Source: Corynebacterium cystitidis
GTDB taxonomy: Bacteria > Actinomycetota > Actinomycetes > Mycobacteriales > Mycobacteriaceae
DNA length: 64,000 nt
Assembly (NCBI RefSeq): GCF_900187295.1
Contig: NZ_LT906473.1
Span: 1,116,001-1,180,000 of the forward strand
Direction of reading: 5' to 3'
The notes under the pieces were generated by a model that was given only the letters and a program-made list of their open reading frames with translations, had not been told where the DNA came from and did no database searches. The position numbers and the translations under genes were made by a program. Within the stretch, counting starts at the first letter, position 1. The number at the start of each line of letters is the position of its first letter. Positions 54,435-62,925 of this stretch are shown here, in pieces.

Positions 54435-57400
54435 GCCAGCACCCCTGCTACCCATTCGGCGAGTTTGGAAGGTGTCATCGTCGCCACGCGCATGCCACGT
54501 TCTGCCAACGTCCGCGCCATCGCCACATCATACACCCCTTCGCCTTGATCATTGAGGGCTGCGCAGCCAAGCAACTGGACCCCTGACTCGCTTAACCATT
54601 GCACCTCGCCCACTAAATCGCCGGTGCTATATCCCTCATGAAAATCACTGATAGTGATGATTGCGGTGCGCGCCGGGTTGTCGATCAACTGACGTGTATA
54701 ACGCAAGGCGCTACCAATATCTGTGCCACCACCAATAGAAATTTCTAGCAGTAACTCCAGTGGGTCGCCGATATGATCCGATAAATCAACTACTGAATCT
54801 GAGAATGTGAGAAAACTGATGCGAAGTGTTTTCACGCTTGCCAGGATGGCACCCGTGAGCGCTGCGAACACGGTCGACTGTGCCATCGACCCAGACACAT
54901 CAACCAGCACAATAATGTGCCATGGGGAGACCTCGTGCCGGGGTTGATAAAACAGCGGCGTGACCGGCACCACCACGGGGCGGTCGTTGACCTCAGCGAC
55001 GTGCTTCATGTTTCGGCGCAGGGTTGCTGCAAGGTTGATCCGCGCGGAGCGTCGTCGACCGGTGGTTGTTGAGAGCGCACCGTTGAGCGCTGGGTGAATT
55101 TCTGTGGCGAGTTTCTCGCTCAATTCAGCAACCGCTCGTCGAACAATAGGACGTAGTTCGTCCAGTTTTCCTTGGGGAAGGCCACCTCGGAGAGCCAGCA
55201 CCTGGGCCAACACGTCTGCGTCTGCACGTACCTTTCTCGGGTCGGCGAAACTGACAAGGTCCAGATTGCCCCGCTCGACGGCCTCTCCTGCAATTTCTTC
55301 GAGCATATCGGCACCGAAGTGAGCGGTAATCCTCTCTGCCCAGTGGCGTGGCGCAGGCCAACCCCGGCCGCGTCCACCGGCGTGTCCGTATAACTGGTCT
55401 AGGGTGATACCCACGTCGAAGCTTGGCTGGCCCAGCTTGTTGTATTCCAAGCCCAGCAGCAACCGCCAGCGGGTCGCTGGTTGAAAGGACACATCCGCCA
55501 AACCTAGTGTGGTGAGCCGCTGCCGGATCTCTTCGTCGACACGCGCAAAACGTTCCAAATCCTGCGGGGCAATGTTGAAGGTAGAGTGGGCCACCCCGCG
55601 GTTTTGCAAGAACTGTTCGCGGCTGGTCACATCCGTGGCGTCGTCGAATGCGGTGCGCAAGCTGGGGGCGGCTGTAAGGAAGACGGAGTCGGGGCACTGC
55701 TCCACCCATTGCACAAACGCCTCCAGCTCTGGAGCATCGACCCAGCTACCTCCACTGGCCAGAAGGAATCCTGTAACTCGTCGTTGGAGCTGCTTGCGGC
55801 CAACGGGTGTGGCCACGCCTACCAGCCACCCAGCGATCGCAGCGTGAGAGTTCAGTCCTGTCTCCACCGAGTAGCGGGCGGACACAGCAAGGCCAGCTCC
55901 TTGCATCAAGGCTGATCCTTCAGTACACATGTGGGTCAGCTCGTGGCGCACCGTGACTGAGTCCGCGCCCAGCACTGCGACGGCACGAGGAAGCAAGCGT
56001 GCGTCGTCTTCATTTTCCGACTGCCGGATTCCCGCAAGCTCGCGAACCAGTGCCTCCTCGCACCGCTTCGCAACCTGTTGTGCCTGCTTCATCAGAGGCG
56101 CCGGAAGTATCTGGGTAGACGGGAGGGTGGCTTGCGCGACTGCACCGATAGTTTCCATGGCGCGCACCACTTCTGTAAATGTCGCCTGAGTGACACCTTG
56201 AGTGGCATATGATTCTAAGGCCAGGCGCAGCGCTCGAGGACTACCAGTGCGGGCAGCCTGACTAATGCTGTGGAGGATGACGTCACCGCTGGTTCCTGCT
56301 GATTGCAGGTTGTTATGCAGCGTGGAGCACAACCATGCGTCTACCGCCTGGTCTAGTCGTGCACCATAGCTCACCAGATTGTGCAAACCTAGCTGCGTCG
56401 GCTCCGACCACTGTACGCGTGCCGTGTAGCTGCGCGCGGGCAATCCACGGATCTCGGTAGCCGTGCGCTCAACAAGATAGTCCACGCCTGCAACGCTCAG
56501 TCGTTCCAGCATCAGGTGTCGGCGCAGTCCGGTCGACTGGTAAGGCTCAATCCGCAGCGAAGATATCACCTTTGTGGTTGGCATCTTGAGCTCTTTGAGC
56601 TCTTGGCGCACCGCAGTGACCAGTGCGGGTTGCTCGACGCTGTCTGGTAGGTGGCCTGTGCATGTGCCAACTAGCACCTTCTCCATGGCTTGTGCGATGA
56701 TTCTTCCACGGCCAGTCACCGAGCCTTGAGCGAACACACTTGTTGCTGCCTCGACGATCTCGAGACGTCCCGGAGCTGGCATGTGACGCAGTGTGGCAAG
56801 ACTTGTTGCCACGCGGTGTGCTTCAGCAATTTCACCAGTGCCTACCTGCTCCCCAGATTCGCGGCACGCTCGCGCAATATCCGTCAGCACTGCAGAACAC
56901 GCATCAACTACGTCCTGGGGTGAGCGAGCCTCCCACACGTGTTGTTGCCACTGTGGATCCCGGATCCCTGAGGCATACCCGCCACGGGTATCAAGACGGG
57001 TAAAGCTAAACGGGATCAATGATGCGTTCACCGGTTCGGCTTCACGCGTGTGAGCACTGCACTGGGAGTCTTCGACGAGGCCGGCCGCATGGAAGCTTCC
57101 AACTACTGTCAGCAGCTGGTGCCCCACCGCGACAAGCTGGTCAAGCTGGTTACGCATGAACACTTCGCGCTGCATGGTGTGGCGATCCACGGTTGTTGCC
57201 ATCCGTGAAGCGACACCGATACCGATCGCTGCACGTCGCACGCGTTCCGACGATTGTCCTGGAGCACGCCCCTCGACGTTGCGGTCCCAGTTATCTTGTC
57301 CGATTAACTCCTCGAACCCTGCCTGGTAGGTGGCTGTCTCATCGTCACGAGGTGTTCCGGCGGGCAAGTCGATGGCATAAATCGGGATCCCTTGTGCGTG

Positions 57401-57694
57401 CGCCCACCGCATGATGGCAAGTTCCGGCGAGAAATCTGCAAACGGCCACAAGCCTGCCCCACTGTCCCACGCGGCGGCGATCGCCACAGGTGCTCTGAGA
57501 TCACCGCGTACCAGGTCTGGAACCATGTGTTGCAGATCTACCGGCAGCTCAACTGCTACCGCAGTTGGCCGAACTGTGTTGGCCACATCAATAACCATTG
57601 TGGCGCACGCAGGCGAATGATGACGCACACCGACGATAGTGAACGGATGACGAAGTATTTCGTCGATAAGCACACGCGGATCAGGCGAATTCAT
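54431..57694 (-). CDS. DUF5682-VWA fusion protein (YehM-YehP-like)
   Basis: Protein of 1087 residues joining two families that are separate genes in E. coli. The N-terminal part is DUF5682 (YehM-like): TIVGVRHHSPACATMV, VAVELPVDLQHMV and so on through about residue 750. The C-terminal 200 residues are a von Willebrand A domain with an intact MIDAS: D932-x-S-x-S in VDVSGSM, the threonine in GGGTDIGSALRY, and the aspartate in TISDFHEG. ATG 57694 overlaps the end of the AAA+ gene by 14 bases. The VWA domain probably binds the metal-dependent partner recruited by the MoxR-type ATPase, as known for other MoxR-VWA pairs. Confidence 0.85.
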   Translation of the reverse strand: MNSPDPRVLIDEILRHPFTIVGVRHHSPACATMVIDVANTVRPTAVAVELPVDLQHMVPDLVRGDLRAPVAIAAAWDSGAGLWPFADFSPELAIMRWAHAQGIPIYAIDLPAGTPRDDETATYQAGFEELIGQDNWDRNVEGRAPGQSSERVRRAAIGIGVASRMATTVDRHTMQREVFMRNQLDQLVAVGHQLLTVVGSFHAAGLVEDSQCSAHTREAEPVNASLIPFSFTRLDTRGGYASGIRDPQWQQHVWEARSPQDVVDACSAVLTDIARACRESGEQVGTGEIAEAHRVATSLATLRHMPAPGRLEIVEAATSVFAQGSVTGRGRIIAQAMEKVLVGTCTGHLPDSVEQPALVTAVRQELKELKMPTTKVISSLRIEPYQSTGLRRHLMLERLSVAGVDYLVERTATEIRGLPARSYTARVQWSEPTQLGLHNLVSYGARLDQAVDAWLCSTLHNNLQSAGTSGDVILHSISQAARTGSPRALRLALESYATQGVTQATFTEVVRAMETIGAVAQATLPSTQILPAPLMKQAQQVAKRCEEALVRELAGIRQSENEDDARLLPRAVAVLGADSVTVRHELTHMCTEGSALMQGAGLAVSARYSVETGLNSHAAIAGWLVGVATPVGRKQLQRRVTGFLLASGGSWVDAPELEAFVQWVEQCPDSVFLTAAPSLRTAFDDATDVTSREQFLQNRGVAHSTFNIAPQDLERFARVDEEIRQRLTTLGLADVSFQPATRWRLLLGLEYNKLGQPSFDVGITLDQLYGHAGGRGRGWPAPRHWAERITAHFGADMLEEIAGEAVERGNLDLVSFADPRKVRADADVLAQVLALRGGLPQGKLDELRPIVRRAVAELSEKLATEIHPALNGALSTTTGRRRSARINLAATLRRNMKHVAEVNDRPVVVPVTPLFYQPRHEVSPWHIIVLVDVSGSMAQSTVFAALTGAILASVKTLRISFLTFSDSVVDLSDHIGDPLELLLEISIGGGTDIGSALRYTRQLIDNPARTAIITISDFHEGYSTGDLVGEVQWLSESGVQLLGCAALNDQGEGVYDVAMARTLAERGMRVATMTPSKLAEWVAGVLA

Positions 57695-58832
57695 GTCGCT
57701 GGTCCCACAATACTGACCACGGGCTGCCTACCCCCTCACGTTCCGCGCGTCGACGCACCACCGCGTCCCAATAGGTGCGAAGCACAGCCGCATCATCAGG
57801 ATTATCTTTGCGAACCGCACCGAGTAAGTGCGCCGGAACCTCGCTGAGTCGATCACGCCCGCCTGACCCAAAACAGCGGCTGGACAGAATCATCGACGAG
57901 GCGATACTGGCGGCCTCCGCCGTCGACATTACCGTAGACGGTTTCTCCACGCCCCACCCCTCTTCGGTCACTCCACGGCGCAGATCGCGGACGATTGTGA
58001 CCAAAAGGTTGATAATCCGCTGATCAACCGCGCTTATCTCCTGTGGTAATGCCGCATCCTCCAAGGCTTGTTTGGTCCGCGTATCGACGAGGGAGATTTC
58101 CTTGGCGCGATCAGCAATTGGATCAATCTGTTCAAAATTAAACCGTCGCTTCAGCGCCGCCGACATCTCAGAAACACCACGATCACGTAAATTCGCGGTG
58201 GCAATCACCGCAAAACCTGGGCGGGCGGCCACGTTTTCCTGGCCGAGTTCCGGCACAGCGATACGCCGCTCAGACAGCACTGGCACCAAAGCGTCTTGAA
58301 CTTCAGGTTGGCAACGGGTGATCTCCTCAACACGCGCTATTGCACCCGATGTCATCGCTGCCATCACCGCAGACGGAACAAGTGCCCGCATCGATGGCCC
58401 CTCGGCCAGCAACAAGGCATAGTTCCAGCCATAGCGCAGCTGATCTTCTGTAGTACCGGCACTGCCTTGAACCGTCAGCGTCGATGTGCCTGAAATCGCA
58501 GCTGCCAGCAACTCTGACAGCATGGATTTGGCGGTTCCTGGTTCACCCACAAGCATGAGCCCGCGTGAACCCAATAGCGTGACCACGCAACGCTCAATCA
58601 CACTGCGTTCACCGATGAACTTTGGCGAAATAGAACCTGAGGCATCACCGCAGACAAAATCCACAACAGACTCTGGCGACAATTTCCACCCTGGTGGCCG
58701 CGAGTCCTTGCGTGCAACAAGATCTGCCAGTTCCGCTTTGTACACATCTTCGGGCAATTTGGTTTGCGCTACAGCTTCGGCAGCTTCGGTCGATGGCAAT
58801 GTCTCACGCTCCTTTTCTCCGGTGATGTCCAC
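57681..58832 (-). CDS. MoxR-type AAA+ ATPase (YehL-like)
   Basis: First gene of the operon, 383 residues. Walker A is GEPGTAKS at residues 96-103; the Walker B strand is AIARVEEIT with Glu169-Glu170 in place of the usual Asp-Glu, as I recall for YehL-type members; sensor 1 is VIATANLRDRG and the arginine finger region is SAALKRRFNFEQI. These ATPases act as chaperones that remodel VWA-containing partners. GTG 58832 is the start, with GGCGGAAG a few bases upstream. It is divergent from the DEAD-box helicase gene with about 131 bases in between, which must hold the operon promoter. Confidence 0.85.
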   Translation of the reverse strand: MDITGEKERETLPSTEAAEAVAQTKLPEDVYKAELADLVARKDSRPPGWKLSPESVVDFVCGDASGSISPKFIGERSVIERCVVTLLGSRGLMLVGEPGTAKSMLSELLAAAISGTSTLTVQGSAGTTEDQLRYGWNYALLLAEGPSMRALVPSAVMAAMTSGAIARVEEITRCQPEVQDALVPVLSERRIAVPELGQENVAARPGFAVIATANLRDRGVSEMSAALKRRFNFEQIDPIADRAKEISLVDTRTKQALEDAALPQEISAVDQRIINLLVTIVRDLRRGVTEEGWGVEKPSTVMSTAEAASIASSMILSSRCFGSGGRDRLSEVPAHLLGAVRKDNPDDAAVLRTYWDAVVRRRAEREGVGSPWSVLWDQRHEFA

Positions 58833-58963
58833 TGTACTTCCGCCAGCCTGGACACGCGGGGGCGTTTAAGACACGCTGCCGCGCCTCACACTCCCTCGTA
58901 CTGCCCAGAACGATCGGTTACAGGTTTTGGCTCACACTCAAGGTTGACAGTACAGTGGCAGAA

Positions 58964-60304
58964 ATGACTACATTCGCCGACCTAGGCTTGCCGCGTTCGA
59001 TCGTGAACGTGCTAACCAAGCAGGGCATTACTGAACCATTTCCTATTCAAGAGGCGGCGATACCCAACGCTCTCGCCGGTAAAGACGTGCTTGGCCGTGG
59101 GCCTACAGGCTCCGGAAAGACCTTCACCTTCGGCCTGCCGATGCTGGCGCAGCTGGCTGGAGCACCGTCTAAACCGGGCCATCCACGTGGCCTGATCCTG
59201 ACACCTACCCGCGAGCTTGCCACGCAGGTTCGCGAGCGTCTCGACGACCCGGCGGCGGCACTCGGCCTGCGATTGCTCGACATTGTCGGTGGTGTCAACA
59301 TCAACCATCACATCCGCGCATTAGCTGCACCCGTTGACCTGCTGGTAGCCACCCCAGGGCGCGCTGAAGACCTCATCAACCAAGGTAAACTCCACTTCGA
59401 CCACGTGGAGATTACCGCGATCGACGAGGCAGACCAGATGGCGGACATGGGTTTTCTCCCCCAGGTGCGCAAACTGTTAGACCGCACACCGAAAGGTGGC
59501 CAGCGGCTGCTGTTTTCGGCAACGCTCGACGGGGACGTCGATAAGCTCGTTAAGCGCTATATGCACAACCCGGTAACCCATTCCACCGCGCCCGTTGAGG
59601 CATCAGTAGACACGATGGAGCACTACCAACTTATCGTCGGCGGGCGTGAAGAACGCAACGAAATTGTCCTGCGTATCGGCGCCCGCCCCGGCAAGACCAT
59701 CATGTTCATGCGCACCAAACATGGCGTAGACCGCCAAGTAAAGAAGTTACGCCGGGTAGGCATCCATGCTGACGGTATCCACGGGGACAAAGGCCAAGGC
59801 GCGCGAACTCGTGCGTTGGAAGGGTTCGCAAACGGCTCCTGCCCTGTCCTCGTCGCTACTGATATCGCAGCTCGAGGCATAGATATAGACGACGTCTCTC
59901 TCGTTGTCCACGTCGATCCACCCGCAGAGCATAAGGCTTATCTTCACCGCGCCGGGCGCACCGCCCGTGCTGGTACGTCCGGCACAGTGGTCACACTAGT
60001 GATGGATGATCAGCAAAAAGAGGTCGACACACTGCTGAAAAAAGCTGGTGTAGATGCGAAGCGGGTACGGGTCACACCGGACTCAGAGGAGTTAGTTAGA
60101 ATTACTTTAGCGCGGAAACCGCAGGGGTCTCCGCTTCCTCCTCCCGGACAACCGACACAACCGAAGCAGGGCAACGATCAAGGGCGCTCACAGCAGCGTA
60201 ACCGACGTTCCCACCGAGGAAGGTCAGGGTCGAACCGGCGCAGGAACTCATTACACCCGAAATCCGGGCGTAATAAAGCAGGAAAGAATGGACGCTCGAC
60301 CTAA
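58964..60304 (+). CDS. DEAD-box RNA helicase
   Basis: ATP-dependent RNA helicase of 446 residues, RhlE/DeaD type. Q-motif-like segment FADLGLPRSIVNVL, motif I GPTGSGKT, motif Ia PTRELATQV, motif II AIDEADQMADMG, motif III FSATLDG, motif V ATDIAARGIDID and motif VI HRAGRTARAG are all present. The C-terminal tail is basic and Arg/Ser/Asn-rich (RSQQRNRRSHRGRSG), for RNA contacts. ATG 58964 is chosen; GTG 58955 adds three residues. An imperfect -10 TACAGT lies seven bases before the ATG region. I recall this gene adjoining gnd in C. glutamicum. Confidence 0.93.
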   Translation: MTTFADLGLPRSIVNVLTKQGITEPFPIQEAAIPNALAGKDVLGRGPTGSGKTFTFGLPMLAQLAGAPSKPGHPRGLILTPTRELATQVRERLDDPAAALGLRLLDIVGGVNINHHIRALAAPVDLLVATPGRAEDLINQGKLHFDHVEITAIDEADQMADMGFLPQVRKLLDRTPKGGQRLLFSATLDGDVDKLVKRYMHNPVTHSTAPVEASVDTMEHYQLIVGGREERNEIVLRIGARPGKTIMFMRTKHGVDRQVKKLRRVGIHADGIHGDKGQGARTRALEGFANGSCPVLVATDIAARGIDIDDVSLVVHVDPPAEHKAYLHRAGRTARAGTSGTVVTLVMDDQQKEVDTLLKKAGVDAKRVRVTPDSEELVRITLARKPQGSPLPPPGQPTQPKQGNDQGRSQQRNRRSHRGRSGSNRRRNSLHPKSGRNKAGKNGRST

Positions 60305-60329
60305 ACCCTAGAGGGTCGTCGAACAACTC

Positions 60330-61709
60330 ATGGACATAGTCATATCAATCCTCGCACTGATCGGCTTCGTACTCTTGACGGCGTCGACGGGCTTGTTTGT
60401 TGCAATCGAATTCGCCCTCACCGGCTTGGAACGCGCCACCATTGACAATCACGTCAAAGAAAAGGGCGATCGCCGTGCAAAGGCAGTCCAGCGCGATTAC
60501 CAGAACTTGTCGTTTGTATTGTCGGGCGCCCAGCTCGGCATCACTGTCACCACGTTGGCCACCGGTTTCCTTGCAGAGCCGGTACTGGCACAGTTCTTCA
60601 CTCCCGTTCTTGAGCTCATCGGTTTGAGTGAATCGTCGTCAAGCGCGGTGGCGCTGGTACTGGCACTAATTGTCGCCACATTCCTATCCATGATTTTCGG
60701 TGAGCTGGTGCCCAAAAACTGGGCGATCACTGATCCAATGACGGTTGCCCGGTTCGTGGTACCGCCCGTGCACTGGTTTAACACAGTGTTTAAGTGGTTC
60801 ATTCAGGCGATGAACAAGTCGGCTAACTGGTTCGTGCGCAAGCTCGGTTTCGAGCCGTCGGATGAGCCAGCGTCGGCACGCACCGCCCACGAACTTGGCG
60901 CCTTAGTGCGTAATTCTGCAGCAGCTGGAGGCCTCGACGCCTCCACCGCAGCGATGTTGGACCGCTCGCTGCGGTTTGGCGAGACGACAGCCGAAGAAGT
61001 AATGACTCCACGATCCACCATTAACTCACTCGACGTGGACGATACCGTCGATGATCTGATTTCATTAGCCCGCGACACCGGACACTCACGCTTTCCTGTG
61101 CGCCGCGGTGATCTCGATGACACCGTTGGCATGGTCCATATTAAAGACGCATTCTCAATACCGAAAGACCAGCGATCCAGCACCAAATTAGAATCTCTCG
61201 CAAAGCCAGTGGCGTTCGTACCAGGCACGCTCGACGGGGACTCGGTGTTAGACAAGGTGCGCTCGGCAGGCTCCCAGGTGGTTCTTGTTGCTGACGAATA
61301 TGGCGGAACCCAAGGATTAGTTACCATCGAGGACCTCGTCGAGGAGATCCTCGGTGAAGTATACGACGAGTACGACGATGCCGAATCAGAGCGCGACTTC
61401 CAACGCTTCGGCGCCTCCTGGGAAGTTGCTGGTTTGGTGCGTCTCGATGAGCTTCCGGACAAAATCGGCTACACAGCCGCAGAAGGACCCTACGAGACAC
61501 TAGGTGGGCTCATCATGTCCACACAAGGAGCTGTTCCCCAGGTGGGCGATGTGGTCTTACTTCCCCAAACCGAAAACGACGCCATGGAAGAGTTCGAGTC
61601 TGGCATTACTGGACGTTGGATTGCTCGTGTCACCGTCATGGATGACCGCCGAGTTGATAGAGCCATTCTCACTCCGATCTCTAACGAGGCCGCGGAGGAG
61701 TACAAGTAA
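60330..61709 (+). CDS. CorC/HlyC-family membrane protein with CBS pair, full length
   Basis: Protein of 459 residues: N-terminal DUF21/CNNM transmembrane domain of four helices (about residues 1-150, with GAQLGITVTTLATGFLAEP), a CBS-domain pair (about 215-345, RSTINSLDVDDTVDDLI and TKLESLAKPVAFVPGTLDG), and a C-terminal CorC_HlyC transporter-associated domain (about 355-440, SWEVAGLVRLDELPDKIGY). Families of this kind export magnesium or other divalent cations, though hemolysin names persist. Its stop overlaps the ATG of the next gene by one base. Confidence 0.9.
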   Translation: MDIVISILALIGFVLLTASTGLFVAIEFALTGLERATIDNHVKEKGDRRAKAVQRDYQNLSFVLSGAQLGITVTTLATGFLAEPVLAQFFTPVLELIGLSESSSSAVALVLALIVATFLSMIFGELVPKNWAITDPMTVARFVVPPVHWFNTVFKWFIQAMNKSANWFVRKLGFEPSDEPASARTAHELGALVRNSAAAGGLDASTAAMLDRSLRFGETTAEEVMTPRSTINSLDVDDTVDDLISLARDTGHSRFPVRRGDLDDTVGMVHIKDAFSIPKDQRSSTKLESLAKPVAFVPGTLDGDSVLDKVRSAGSQVVLVADEYGGTQGLVTIEDLVEEILGEVYDEYDDAESERDFQRFGASWEVAGLVRLDELPDKIGYTAAEGPYETLGGLIMSTQGAVPQVGDVVLLPQTENDAMEEFESGITGRWIARVTVMDDRRVDRAILTPISNEAAEEYK

Positions 61710-62761
61710 TGGGTATTTGGACAACAATTCTGCTGATCATCGGGCTGCTTCTGGCCAACGCATTCTTCGTTGCGTCAGAATTCGCCTTGATCTCTTCGCG
61801 CCGGGACCGTCTCGAGGCGCTGGTAGCGCAGGGTAAGCCGGCGGCCAAACGCGTGATCAACGCGACCGAGCACTTATCCATCTATTTGGCCGGCGCCCAG
61901 TTCGGGATCACCATCTGTTCCCTGATCCTCGGCAAGGTGGCCGAGCCGGCCGTTGCTCACTTCCTAGAGGCCCCGATGGTGGCGCTAGGGATCCCGGAGA
62001 ACCTCCTGCACCCAATTTCCTTTGTGATCGCGTTGGCGTTCATCACTTACCTACACATTCTGTTCGGTGAGATGGTCCCAAAGAATATCGCAATCGCGGG
62101 ACCGGAGTCGCTTGCGATGTGGATCACCCCAGCTATGGATATCTGGGTCAAAGTAACCCGCCCCCTGATCGAATTTTTAAACTGGGTGGCCCGTATCACT
62201 TTACGTGCGGTGGGCGTGGAACAAAAAGACGAACTCGACGCCACGATAGACGAGATTCAACTGGCCTCCATGATCCAAGAATCAAGCCAGGAAGGACTGC
62301 TCGACGCCGAAGAAACCGAGCGCCTCGCCAAAGCACTCCAGACCGATTCTTTAAGTCTGAATGACGTGATGATCCCCATCGAGGACGTCTACACCATTGA
62401 GTACTCCTCCCGCGGCGTCGCACTGCGGGATGTGATTACTGGCGTGCAGGAAACGGGCTATTCGCGCTACCCTATCTCCGGCCAGGCGGACTCGTTGCTG
62501 GGCTACCTGCACGTGAAAGATGTGCTGGATTTACTCGAAGACGGCGCGGACGATGCGATCATCCCCTATGACCGGATCCGGCCTCTCACAGTTATCGACG
62601 GTACTGGGTCGCTGGACGAGGCGTTAGCCTCCATGCACCGTCGCAGTGCCCACATGGGGCAGGTTCGCGTACGCGGCGAGCTCGTCGGTTTAATCGCACT
62701 GGAAGACCTTATCGAAGAGTATGTTGGCACCGTCTCCGACTGGACCCACGAAGATCAGTAA
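61709..62761 (+). CDS. CorC/HlyC-family membrane protein, short form without the C-terminal domain
   Basis: Paralogue of the upstream gene, 350 residues: DUF21 transmembrane domain (GAQFGITICSLILGKVAEPA, four helices) and a CBS pair (about 205-335) ending LEDLIEEYVGTVSDWTHED. It lacks the CorC_HlyC domain present in the first protein. Tandem full/short pairs suggest a hetero-oligomer. ATG 61709 overlaps the previous stop by one base, so expression is coupled. Cation specificity is unknown. Confidence 0.9.
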   Translation: MGIWTTILLIIGLLLANAFFVASEFALISSRRDRLEALVAQGKPAAKRVINATEHLSIYLAGAQFGITICSLILGKVAEPAVAHFLEAPMVALGIPENLLHPISFVIALAFITYLHILFGEMVPKNIAIAGPESLAMWITPAMDIWVKVTRPLIEFLNWVARITLRAVGVEQKDELDATIDEIQLASMIQESSQEGLLDAEETERLAKALQTDSLSLNDVMIPIEDVYTIEYSSRGVALRDVITGVQETGYSRYPISGQADSLLGYLHVKDVLDLLEDGADDAIIPYDRIRPLTVIDGTGSLDEALASMHRRSAHMGQVRVRGELVGLIALEDLIEEYVGTVSDWTHEDQ

Positions 62762-62925
62762 CGTGCACTTGACCTTGGCCGCAGGAAAGGGACACGAACC
62801 ACGGCCCAGTATCAGATGCTTTCCGACGCTCACAGCTTGTCGCAACGCTTAATCACACACTTGACTAGGTAAGATTCCCTTATCGGCGACATCTTTTCTA
62901 GTTTCAGTATGTCTGAGGAGGCATA

